NCBI RefSeq assembly: GCF_003501885.1
Contig: NZ_QWFA01000062.1
Coordinates: forward strand, 1 to 55,116
Length of the DNA stretch: 55,116 nucleotides
Source: Streptomyces globisporus
GTDB lineage: Bacteria > Actinomycetota > Actinomycetes > Streptomycetales > Streptomycetaceae
Reading direction: 5' to 3'
The notes below the pieces were generated by a model that saw nothing but the letters and a program-made list of their open reading frames with translations, did not search any database and was not told the DNA's origin. The number at the start of each line of letters is the position of its first letter. The first letter of the stretch is position 1. Positions 45,838-53,905 of this stretch are shown here, piece by piece. The translations under genes and the position numbers were made by a program.

Positions 45838-48633
45838 GTGATCGCGACGTGTGGTTCTGCCCGACGGTCCCTCGCCCGCGCCTTCGCCGCCCCCGACGCG
45901 GGGCCGGTGCTGCTGTTCGTCGAAGGCGCGGCCGGACTGGGCAAGACCCATCTGCTGCGCGAGCTGGCCGATCTGCCCGAGACACCGGATGTGGCCCGCC
46001 TGTGGTGGCGGTGCGGGGTCGACGGCGGGCGGCCGGAGCCGGCGGAGGGCGAGGTCTGGCGGGAGCCGACCCTGCTGCTGGTGGACGACGTCCACCGGGC
46101 GGACGAGGACGAGCTGCGGCGGCTGCGCCGGGTGCTGGCGGGGATGGAGCACGGTTCGGCGGCCGCGGTGACCTACCGCCCCGAGGAACTCCCCGTCCCC
46201 GGCATGCCGTTGGGCGGCTCCGCCATGACGTACCCCTTCCGGCTGACGGTGCTGAGGGACCGCCTGGCGCCCTGGGACGAGGAACGCGTCCGGCGGGCCG
46301 CCGCGGAGGCGCTGGGCGAGGGCGCGGGCTGTACGGCCGAGGCGGTGAGCGCGCTGTGCGAGCGCACCGGCGGGGTTCCCCGGGCGGTCGTCGATCTGCT
46401 GGCCATACTGCGGGAACAGCGCCCGGCCTTCACCGGCACCGCCGCCGAGGTGGCCGCGGCCGGGGTGCCGGCCCGGCTGGCGGAGCTGGTGCTCAGCCGG
46501 ACGTACGCGGTGCCCTCGGCGCACCGGCCACTGGTCTGGGCGGCCGCCGTCCTGGACGGGCCCGCCGCCCGGGACGAGCTGATCGGGGTGTCGGGGCTCG
46601 GGGCCGTACCGGGGGGCGACGCGCTGCTGCGGGCCCTGGAGAGCGCGGCGCTGGCGGAGCTGGGCGAGGGTCGCTACGGCTTCGCCGTCCCGCTGGCCGC
46701 CTCCGCCGTACGGGACGCCGTGCCCGGTCCCGTACGGCAGGATCTGCACCGGCGGGCGGCGGGGGTGCTCAGCCGCAGGCAGCCCGTGCCGTGGGCCGCC
46801 GTGGGCGCACACCACCGGGCGGCCGGCGAGTACCGGGGCTGGCTCAGGGCGGTGGAGAAGGCGGCCGAGTCGGCGGCGGCGTCCGGCCGGCACCAGGAGG
46901 CGATCACCCTCCTGGAGCGGACGCTCGCCACCCCCGGCATCCCCCCGCAGGCCCGGGCCCGGCTGGCGCCCCTGCTGGCCCGTAACGCGGTGACCGGGCT
47001 GCGTTCGGACCAGACCGTGGAGGTGCTCGCGCAGATCGTGCAGGACGCGGATCTTCCGCCGGCCGTACGCGGGGAGCTGCGGCTCGACCTGGGGCTGATG
47101 CTCTCCAACCAGATGGGCCGGTTCGCCGAGGGCTGGCGGGTCCTGGAGGTCGCCGCCGCCGAACTCCGCGAGGTGCGGTCGGTGCTGGCCGCCCGGGCCA
47201 TGGCGGCCCTGGTCACCCCCTACTGGCCGGGCGCCTCCCTCGACGTCCACCGGGGGTGGCTGATCAAGGCGGCGGCCGCCGCGGACGACAGCGGGGACGA
47301 CGCCATGCGTACGGCGGTGCTGGCCAACCATGTGGGGCTCGCCATGAGTTGGGCCGACCCCGAGGCCTGGGACCTGGTGGAGCGACTGCCCGTGCAGAGC
47401 ACCGACCCCGCCTGCGCCCGGCAGGCGGCGCGCGGTCTGTGCAACGCCGCGGACTCAGCCGTCTGGCTCGGCTTCTACCGGCGCGTGGACGGTCTGCTGG
47501 CCGAGGGGCGCGAGTTGGCCACGCGCAGCGGCGCACCGTACACCGAGCACAGCGCGTCGGGGACGCGGCTGCTCCAGGAGTGGTGGACCGGCCAGTGGCT
47601 GGGCCTGGCCAAGCGGTGCGAGGACTTCGTCGCCGACACGGCGGACATGCCGTTCCTCGCCTCCGACGCCTACGTCGTACGCGGCTTGCTCGCCGTCGCC
47701 CAGGGCGACTGGGGAGAGGCCCGGGCCTGGCTCTCCCAGCGCGGAACGTTCGGTACGGAGAACCTGCCGGTGCCCCTGGGCGCGACGGCGGCCGGCGCCG
47801 TGATCCGCCTGACGCTGGCCCGCCAGGAGGTGGCCGACGCGGCGGAACAGGCACGGGCGGCGTGGACGGTGGTGGCCGAGAAGGGGGTATGGCCCTGGGC
47901 GGCGGAACTCGCGCCGTGGGCCGTGGAGGCCTTGGCCCGGGCGGGCGACACGGCCACGGCGCACACCATGGTCCGGGACTTCGCCCAGGGCCTCGGCGAC
48001 GCGGACGCGCCCGCCGCCAGGGCCGCGCTGGCCTGGAGCCGGGCCGCACTGGCGGAGAGCGAGGCGCTGGCCGAGGGGCGGCCGGACGGTCTGCCGGCAG
48101 CAGCGGAGGCGTACCGGAAGGCGGCGGCGGCCTACGCGGAGCTTCCGCGCCCCTACAGCCGGACACTGACCACGGAGTGCGCGGCGCGCTGCGTGCTGGC
48201 GGCGGACGCGATGGGCGGGGCCAAAGAGCCAGCGGCGGTGTGCGCGGGTGAGGGCCACTCCGGCCGAACCGGCCCGGCGGCCTCGGCATGCCCGGAAGGC
48301 CCCCCGGACCCCACCGCCTGGGCCGTCGCCGAACTGGAGTCCTGCGCCCAGCACTTCACCGACCTCGGCGCCGTCTGGGACGCCACGCGGGCCCGGGCCC
48401 TGCTGCGTACCCGGCAGCCGGCCAAGAAGGGCCGGCCGCCCGGGCGCCCTTCGCACTCCGACCAGTTGTCCCCCCGGGAGGCGGAGGTCGCCCAGCTCGC
48501 GGCCTCCGGGCTGACCAACCGGGAGATCGCCGCGACCCTGCATCTCTCCCCGCGGACCGTGGAGCAGCACATCGCCGGTGCCATGCGGAAGACCGGTGCG
48601 CTCTCCCGCCGCGACCTCGCTCACCGGATCTGA
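45838..48633 (+). CDS. Large ATP-binding LuxR-family regulator (LAL)
   Basis: 931 residues. An N-terminal ATPase domain has Walker A VEGAAGLGKTHLLRELAD near residues 25-45 and Walker B TLLLVDDVHRADEDEL near 80; a long helical, TPR-like middle follows (about 300-830); the C-terminus is a LuxR helix-turn-helix (LSPREAEVAQLAASGLTNRE, RTVEQHIAGAMRKTG). LAL regulators respond to a ligand through the middle domain and switch on secondary metabolism or sugar genes. GTG at 45838 has GAGGG seven bases upstream; ATG at 45775 is the alternative, with a weak site. It carries the shared operator upstream, so it may regulate itself and the peptide-binding and protease genes. Confidence 0.9.
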   Translation: MIATCGSARRSLARAFAAPDAGPVLLFVEGAAGLGKTHLLRELADLPETPDVARLWWRCGVDGGRPEPAEGEVWREPTLLLVDDVHRADEDELRRLRRVLAGMEHGSAAAVTYRPEELPVPGMPLGGSAMTYPFRLTVLRDRLAPWDEERVRRAAAEALGEGAGCTAEAVSALCERTGGVPRAVVDLLAILREQRPAFTGTAAEVAAAGVPARLAELVLSRTYAVPSAHRPLVWAAAVLDGPAARDELIGVSGLGAVPGGDALLRALESAALAELGEGRYGFAVPLAASAVRDAVPGPVRQDLHRRAAGVLSRRQPVPWAAVGAHHRAAGEYRGWLRAVEKAAESAAASGRHQEAITLLERTLATPGIPPQARARLAPLLARNAVTGLRSDQTVEVLAQIVQDADLPPAVRGELRLDLGLMLSNQMGRFAEGWRVLEVAAAELREVRSVLAARAMAALVTPYWPGASLDVHRGWLIKAAAAADDSGDDAMRTAVLANHVGLAMSWADPEAWDLVERLPVQSTDPACARQAARGLCNAADSAVWLGFYRRVDGLLAEGRELATRSGAPYTEHSASGTRLLQEWWTGQWLGLAKRCEDFVADTADMPFLASDAYVVRGLLAVAQGDWGEARAWLSQRGTFGTENLPVPLGATAAGAVIRLTLARQEVADAAEQARAAWTVVAEKGVWPWAAELAPWAVEALARAGDTATAHTMVRDFAQGLGDADAPAARAALAWSRAALAESEALAEGRPDGLPAAAEAYRKAAAAYAELPRPYSRTLTTECAARCVLAADAMGGAKEPAAVCAGEGHSGRTGPAASACPEGPPDPTAWAVAELESCAQHFTDLGAVWDATRARALLRTRQPAKKGRPPGRPSHSDQLSPREAEVAQLAASGLTNREIAATLHLSPRTVEQHIAGAMRKTGALSRRDLAHRI

Positions 48634-48650
48634 GGTCACCGGCTCCGAGG

Positions 48651-48974
48651 TCACCGGCCGCGGGGCGTGCCCAGCGGCAGAAAGGACCGGGCGGCCCAGA
48701 AGCTCCGGTCGTGTTCCCAGACGGCCACGGTCGCGGCCGCCCAGTCGAACACCCAGCCGGAACGCACCCCGCGCGCTCCCCAGCCGTCCGGGCGCCGACG
48801 CGGGATGGCGAAGCCCGCCTTCTGTGCGGCGACCGCCGCGTCGCACGCCTCGCGCGCGATACGCAGGGCATCCGACTCGGTCTCCGCGCACCCGGTGAAG
48901 ACGTGCAGGCCGCACCGGTCGGGCTGCACGGCGCTCCGGGTGGGGACATTGACCTGGAAGTAGAGCTCGGCCAT
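48651..48974 (-). CDS. 107-residue protein of unknown function
   Basis: Starts MAELYFQVNVPTRSAVQPDR with GAGGAG eight bases before the ATG. Cysteines occur at CGLHVFTGCAE. It is rich in Trp toward the C-terminus (WGARGVRSGWVFDWAAATVA, then VWEHDRSFWAARSF) and soluble, probably a small alpha/beta domain. No family recognised. It converges with the LuxR gene (17-base gap) and is divergent from the peptide-binding gene. Confidence 0.7.
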   Translation of the reverse strand: MAELYFQVNVPTRSAVQPDRCGLHVFTGCAETESDALRIAREACDAAVAAQKAGFAIPRRRPDGWGARGVRSGWVFDWAAATVAVWEHDRSFWAARSFLPLGTPRGR

Positions 48975-49227
48975 GACGCCATCTCCTCGGTGTCGCGGTA
49001 TCCCCAACGTACGAGGCGCGCCCGGCCCTCAATATCCGGAATGACCCGATCACCTATACGTATCTCGAACCCATTCCGCACATACCCCGTCGCCCCACGC
49101 GCGGTCCCGGCCGCGCTCGCCCCGCATCCCGCCGACCGGAGCCCGGCGACGGCGGGCGAGCGGCGTGCCCATCGCCGGGGCCCCGCCGCGACGCGCACCG
49201 GAGCGGGCCGGCCCGTGCGCACAACGC

Positions 49228-49254
49228 CGTATCCGTGATTCACGCCCACGGATA
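49228..49254. promoter_or_regulatory. Shared operator, copy B (upstream of the peptide-binding gene)
   Basis: TATCCG at 49230-49235 and CGGATA at 49249-49254, 13-base spacer; CGTATCCGTG at 49228-49237. An overlapping 11-bp palindrome CGTGATTCACG spans 49234-49244. It lies about 72 bases before the ATG, a normal operator or activator position. The rest of the 350-base gap 48975-49325 shows no other clear element. Confidence 0.72.
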
Positions 49255-49325
49255 AAAAATGCGCACGCTCTGTCACTAGGTTCCACCCACCGACACACAT
49301 CGCCATGCCCATGACCAAGGGAAGC

Positions 49326-50885
49326 ATGAGCACCTCCATGAAATTCATCCGCCCCGGAATCGCGGCAGGATCATTCGCACTTCTGTTCGCCAGCGGCTGT
49401 CAGTTATCCCCCACCGAGCCCGCGGACGAAAAGCCCATCACCATCGGAACGTCCAGTGTTCTGGCGGGACTCGACCCGGCCGGGGTGTACGACGCCGGTT
49501 CCTGGGCGGTCTTCACCAACATTTACCAGAACCTGCTCACCTTCGAGCCGGGGTCGCCCACCCCGAAGCCCGACGCCGCCGAGTCCTGCGAATTCACCTC
49601 CCCCGCACTCACCACGTACCGGTGTGAACTCCGTGACGGCCTCACGTTCTCCAACGGGAACCCCCTCACGGCGACAGCGGTGAAGCATTCGTTCGAACGC
49701 ATTCTGCGTATCCGCGATCCGCTGGGGCCCGGTCCATTGTTCGCGAACCTCCTCTCCGTGGACGCCCGCGGTTCCCTCGTGACCTTCCATCTGGCGACCG
49801 CGGATGCCACCTGGCCGTCGAAAATCGCCACGGGGGCCGGGTCCGTCGTCGACCCGGCGGAGTTCCCGGCGGACCGACTGCGGGAGGAGGAGAACGCCTC
49901 GGGCTCGGGGCCCTACGTCATCGCGTCCTACACGGCCAAGAAGTCCATCACCCTGAAACCGAACTCCGCGTACAAAGGCGCCGTGACCAGACGCGGGGTC
50001 ACGGTCGAGGTCCACTACTTCGAGACGTCACGACACGTCGAGGAAGCCTGGGACGCGCGAACGGTCGACATCGCCTACGCGGGACTTCCGGCCGCCACCC
50101 TCGCCGAGATCGACCCCAGCGACGAGGACGTCCGCCTCTCAGCCGGAGACAGCGCCGAGGCCCACTACCTCGTGCTGAACATGCGCTCGCCGGACAAGCC
50201 GTTGAGGCGCGCCGAGACCCGCAGAGCCCTGGCCTCGCTCATCGACCGCGGGCACCTGGCGGGCGAGGTGTTCGAGCACACGGTGACGCCGCTGTACTCA
50301 CTCGTCCCGCAGGGCGTCGTCGGACACAGCACGGCGTTCTTCGACCGCTACCCGGAGGCGGATGCCGCCCACGCGGCGGGGCGTCTGCGGTCCGCCGGCA
50401 TCACCACTCCGGTACGCATCAGGCTCGGCCACCAGACGGGCATCGCCGCCGTCGAGGCGCGCGCACTGAAGGAGCAGTGGGAGAAGGACGGGCTGTTCCG
50501 GGTCGAGCTGGTCGAGGAACGCGACTTCACCACGTACCAGAAGCGCAGCCTGAAGGGTGAGTTCGACGTCCACCTCTACCAGTGGATACCGGACTTCCCC
50601 GACGCGGACACGTTCGTCCAGCCCTTGGTGGGGACCGGCAATGTCCTCGGCAACGGCTACACATCGGCCGACGTCGACCACGCCATCAAGGACACCCAGC
50701 GGTTCACCGATCGCAGCAAGGCCATTCAGCGGTTCCGGGCGGTCCAGGACACGATCGCGAAGGACGCCCCCCTGATTCCCGTCTGGCACAAACAGCGCCA
50801 TGTCGTGACGCGCTCCACCGTCCTGGGCGGACATCTCCTCGCCGAGGACGCCATCTGGCGGCTGTGGGAACTCCGCCGGCTGTGA
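49326..50885 (+). CDS. Orphan peptide-binding lipoprotein (ABC solute-binding family 5)
   Basis: 519 residues. Lipoprotein signal MSTSMKFIRPGIAAGSFALL with lipobox FASGC (Cys25). The mature domain is a family 5 binding protein: ITIGTSSVLAGLDPAGVYDA, RCELRDGLTFSNGNPLTATA, ASGSGPYVIASYTAKKSITL, and QWIPDFPDADTFVQPLVGTG in the C-terminal lobe. No permease or ATPase genes accompany it, so it either feeds another transporter or acts as a sensor. ATG at 49326 has AAGG five bases upstream; ATGs at 49305 and 49311 lack one. It shares an operator with the LuxR and protease genes on either side. Confidence 0.9.
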   Translation: MSTSMKFIRPGIAAGSFALLFASGCQLSPTEPADEKPITIGTSSVLAGLDPAGVYDAGSWAVFTNIYQNLLTFEPGSPTPKPDAAESCEFTSPALTTYRCELRDGLTFSNGNPLTATAVKHSFERILRIRDPLGPGPLFANLLSVDARGSLVTFHLATADATWPSKIATGAGSVVDPAEFPADRLREEENASGSGPYVIASYTAKKSITLKPNSAYKGAVTRRGVTVEVHYFETSRHVEEAWDARTVDIAYAGLPAATLAEIDPSDEDVRLSAGDSAEAHYLVLNMRSPDKPLRRAETRRALASLIDRGHLAGEVFEHTVTPLYSLVPQGVVGHSTAFFDRYPEADAAHAAGRLRSAGITTPVRIRLGHQTGIAAVEARALKEQWEKDGLFRVELVEERDFTTYQKRSLKGEFDVHLYQWIPDFPDADTFVQPLVGTGNVLGNGYTSADVDHAIKDTQRFTDRSKAIQRFRAVQDTIAKDAPLIPVWHKQRHVVTRSTVLGGHLLAEDAIWRLWELRRL

Positions 50886-50922
50886 GGCGCTTCGATCCTC
50901 GGGAGCCCCCTCGCATTATCTG

Positions 50923-50956
50923 CGTATCCGTGAATGCGCCGATCCGGGTATCCCGG
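50923..50956. promoter_or_regulatory. Shared operator, copy C (upstream of the protease gene)
   Basis: TATCCG at 50925-50930 and CGGGTA at 50945-50950 (one mismatch to CGGATA), 14-base spacer; CGTATCCGTG at 50923-50932. The first twelve bases TGCGTATCCGTG match copy A exactly. A GC palindrome CCGGG-TAT-CCCGG (50944-50956) overlaps the right arm. About 120-150 bases before the protease start. Confidence 0.7.
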
Positions 50957-50985
50957 AGAACGCCGGGCCTCAATAGTTCGGCTCG

Positions 50986-51006
50986 CGGCGAGTTCTGAAC
51001 TCGCCG
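50986..51006. promoter_or_regulatory. 21-bp perfect palindrome before the protease gene
   Basis: CGGCGAGTTC at 50986-50995 and GAACTCGCCG at 50997-51006 are exact inverted repeats around a single T, 65 bases before the GTG. It could be a second operator or a 5-prime hairpin that stabilises the mRNA. Confidence 0.6.
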
Positions 51007-51070
51007 TCGGCCAGGGCCCGGCGCTTCACCCCCCATACGGGTCTCCGGCTGTCATCCGGAAGGAATCAGC

Positions 51071-52270
51071 GTGCGCAACACACGTAAGTACAGCCTCGCC
51101 GCCGCGGGCGTCCTGCTCTCGGCCGCCACGGTTCTGGGAACCCAGAGCATGGCCCAGGCGCAGGACGCGGCGGCCGCGCCCCGCTACCAGCCCGAGATGG
51201 TCCGGGCGTTGGCCGCCTCGCTCGGTGTGAGCGAGAAGGCCGCGGTCGACCGGCTGGACCGGCAGGACGCCCAGCAGGCCAAGCTCGCCGGTCTGCAGAA
51301 GCGCGGCATATCCGGCGACGGGGCGTTCTTCGACGCCTCGGGCCGGCTGACCGTCAACGCCGACGACCCGGCCGAGGCGGCCCGGATCGAGAAGGCCGGC
51401 CTCGATGCCCGCGTGCCCGCCAGAGGCCAGGCCGCACTCGACCGGATCAAGGCCGAGCTGGATCGCCTCGCCGCCGGCAAGACGCCCTCCGGTGTGGTCG
51501 CCTGGTCCGTGGACCTGCCCGCCGACCAGGTGACCGTGAAGGTCAACAACGAGCGGGGAGCCGCCGCCAAGGCGTTCCTCGCCCAGGCCGCCGAGCACGG
51601 CTCCGCCGTCCGGATCGTGCGCGGCCAGGAGAAGCTGGAGGCCAAGGCCGCGATCTACCCGGGCAGCAAGATGACGTTCAACAACACCACCCAGTGGTGC
51701 TCCGTCGGCTACGGCGCCCGTGACAGCTCCGGCAGGCAGTACCTGGTGACCGCCGGGCACTGTGTCACGAACACCCTGCGCTACGACGGGGCGGCCTTCG
51801 CCCAGGGCTACAAGAGCCGGTACGCGCTCGGCACCCGCAGCGTCGACATGGGGCTCCTGACCATCAACTCCGGTCACTCGATCACCACCGGCGTCGGCAC
51901 CTGGGGCAACAGCAACCCGGTCGCCGTCCGCGGCGGCACCCGCGCCTCGTCCGGCGCCGCGGTCTGCAAGTCCGGCGCCACCACCGGCTGGACCTGCGGC
52001 ACGATCGGCTCGTACAACAACACCGTCACCTACGTCGACCTCAACGGCGGCCCCGACACGGTCGTCAGCGGCCTGGCCACCTCCAGCGTCTGCGTCGAGG
52101 GCGGCGACAGCGGCGGCGCGTACATCTCCGGAAACCAGGCCCAGGGCATGACCTCCGGCGGCCCGATCGACCAGCAGTGCACCGGCGGGGTCAACTCGCG
52201 CGGCTCCTCCTACTTCCAGCCGCTCGACGACGCCCTCCGCCACTACGGGCTGACGCTCAACACCAACTAG
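51071..52270 (+). CDS. Secreted chymotrypsin-like serine protease, streptogrisin/alpha-lytic family (S1E)
   Basis: 399 residues. Sec signal peptide to about residue 30 (MAQA before QDAAAAP), a pro-region (about 31-194) with the alpha-lytic-type fold needed for folding, then the mature protease from about IYPGSKMTFN. The catalytic triad is intact: His230 in VTAGHC, Asp259 in TRSVDMGLL, Ser347 in VEGGDSGGAY. Six cysteines (210, 231, 299, 309, 341, 370) can form three disulfides. GTG start with AAGGA upstream. It would digest extracellular protein to peptides, which the adjacent binding protein could capture. Confidence 0.96.
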   Translation: MRNTRKYSLAAAGVLLSAATVLGTQSMAQAQDAAAAPRYQPEMVRALAASLGVSEKAAVDRLDRQDAQQAKLAGLQKRGISGDGAFFDASGRLTVNADDPAEAARIEKAGLDARVPARGQAALDRIKAELDRLAAGKTPSGVVAWSVDLPADQVTVKVNNERGAAAKAFLAQAAEHGSAVRIVRGQEKLEAKAAIYPGSKMTFNNTTQWCSVGYGARDSSGRQYLVTAGHCVTNTLRYDGAAFAQGYKSRYALGTRSVDMGLLTINSGHSITTGVGTWGNSNPVAVRGGTRASSGAAVCKSGATTGWTCGTIGSYNNTVTYVDLNGGPDTVVSGLATSSVCVEGGDSGGAYISGNQAQGMTSGGPIDQQCTGGVNSRGSSYFQPLDDALRHYGLTLNTN

Positions 52271-52288
52271 GCGCATCCCTGACAGAAC

Positions 52289-52331
52289 AGGCCGGGGGCC
52301 GTTCGCACGACCTGCGAGCGGCCCCCGGCCT
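52289..52331. terminator. Terminator after the protease gene
   Basis: AGGCCGGGGGCCG at 52289-52301 pairs exactly with CGGCCCCCGGCCT at 52319-52331; CGC/GCG pair inside the loop. It closes the protease transcript before the arc genes. Confidence 0.9.
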
Positions 52332-52418
52332 CGCCACTGCTCCCCATTATGGGACAAAGCGCCCGATATGTTGCTAGCTTTCCCTGGTTGGCCGATGACC
52401 GCAGCGACGAGGGAACCC

Positions 52419-53858
52419 ATGAGCCACCCCGAGGCCCCGCCCCGACCGGCCGCCAAACTGACGCTCCCGACCCTGACCGCGATGGTGGTCGGCTCGATGG
52501 TCGGGGCCGGAGTCTTCTCGCTGCCGAGCCGGTTCGCGCAGGAGACCGGGGTCGCGGGGGCGCTGATCGCCTGGTCGGTCGCCGGGACGGGCATGCTGAT
52601 GCTCGCCTTCGTCTTCCAGGCCCTCGCCGTGCGGCGTCCGGACCTGGACGCCGGGGTCTACGCGTACGCGAAGGCCGGGTTCGGGGAGTATCTTGGCTTC
52701 TTCTCCGCCTTCGGCTACTGGGCCAGCGCCTGTGTCGGCAACGTCACCTACTGGGTGCTCATCATGTCGACGGTCGGCGCGGTGGCGCCCGTGCTGGGCG
52801 ACGGCGACACGGTGACGGCGGTGGTCGTCTCCTCGGTGGGGCTGTGGGGGTTCTTCCTGCTGATCCGGCGAGGTGTGAAGGAGGCGGCGGCGATCAACCG
52901 GATCGTCACCGTCGCGAAGATCGTGCCGATCCTCTTCTTCGTCGTGCTGGCACTCTTCTACTTCGAACCGTCCGTCTTCGCCGACAACTTCAGCGGGACC
53001 GACGAGGCCGGCACTCTCTTCGGCCAGGTCCGCGGGACGATGCTCGCCACCGTGTTCGTCTTCCTCGGCGTCGAGGGCGCCAGCGTCTATTCGCGGCACG
53101 CCAAGCGCCGTGAGGACGTCGGCCGGGCCACCGTCCTGGGCTTCCTGAGCGTGTTCGCCGTCTTCGCCTCCGTCACGATCGTCAGTTACGGGCTGCTGCC
53201 GATGGCCGAGATCGCCGGGCTGCGGCAGCCGTCGATGGCCGAGGTGCTGGAGTCGGCGGTCGGGACGTGGGGGAAGGTCTTCATCAGCGTCGGCCTCATC
53301 GTCTCCGTGCTCGGCGCCTATCTGGCCTGGACCCTGATGGCCGCCGAGGTCCTCTTCGTCGCCGCCAAGGACAAGGACATGCCGCGCTTCCTGGGGCAGT
53401 CGACCGCGGCGGACGTGCCCGAGAACGCGCTGCTCCTGACCACGTGTCTGAGCCAGATCATGCTCGTCGTGACACTCTTCTCCGACGACGCGTTCACCTT
53501 CGCCCTCGATCTGACCAGCGCGCTGAGCCTGATCCCGTTCCTGCTGGCCGCCGGCTTCGCGGTGAAGGTAGCGGGCCGGCCGGAGCGCTGGGGCGCGGTG
53601 GGGCGCTCCACCCGGCGTGAGCTGGTCATCGCCGTCGTGGCGACGCTCTACACCGCGTTCCTGCTGTACGCGGCCGGGCCGAAGTTCGTCCTCGTCTCCT
53701 TCATCCTCTACGCCCCGGCGACCTTCCTCTTCGTCAAGTCCCGCAGGGAGCAGGGGCGCAGGCTCTTCTCGCCCGGCGAGGCGGTCATCTGCGCGGTGAC
53801 GGTCATCGGGGCGGCGGTCGGGATCGCAGCCCTGTCCGTCGGCTGGATCGAACTCTGA
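52419..53858 (+). CDS. arcD: Basic amino acid/polyamine antiporter, probable arginine/ornithine exchanger
   Basis: 479 residues, twelve helices, APC superfamily. The first helix carries the substrate-carboxylate motif [20 protein letters not shown] and the sixth helix the [18 protein letters not shown] segment typical of ArcD/AdiC antiporters. It imports arginine in exchange for ornithine or agmatine. ATG at 52419 has GAGGG five bases upstream; the 17 residues upstream in the frame are not conserved. arcA follows after 47 bases, which supports the arginine/ornithine assignment. Confidence 0.9.
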   Translation: MSHPEAPPRPAAKLTLPTLTAMVVGSMVGAGVFSLPSRFAQETGVAGALIAWSVAGTGMLMLAFVFQALAVRRPDLDAGVYAYAKAGFGEYLGFFSAFGYWASACVGNVTYWVLIMSTVGAVAPVLGDGDTVTAVVVSSVGLWGFFLLIRRGVKEAAAINRIVTVAKIVPILFFVVLALFYFEPSVFADNFSGTDEAGTLFGQVRGTMLATVFVFLGVEGASVYSRHAKRREDVGRATVLGFLSVFAVFASVTIVSYGLLPMAEIAGLRQPSMAEVLESAVGTWGKVFISVGLIVSVLGAYLAWTLMAAEVLFVAAKDKDMPRFLGQSTAADVPENALLLTTCLSQIMLVVTLFSDDAFTFALDLTSALSLIPFLLAAGFAVKVAGRPERWGAVGRSTRRELVIAVVATLYTAFLLYAAGPKFVLVSFILYAPATFLFVKSRREQGRRLFSPGEAVICAVTVIGAAVGIAALSVGWIEL

Positions 53859-53905
53859 GCACCGCACCCCGCCGCCCCTGTTCCCCACCGAGCGAAAGGC
53901 CCCCC

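Noticed and set aside
45055..47331. A 758-codon minus-strand frame opposite the LAL gene
   Set aside because: Mostly antisense to the LAL coding sequence; only the small stretch 45300-45430 looks protein-like and was recorded as a remnant.
49033..49038. A further TATCCG near 49033 as a fourth operator copy
   Set aside because: No CGGATA arm at the expected distance, and the CGTATCCGTG core is absent.
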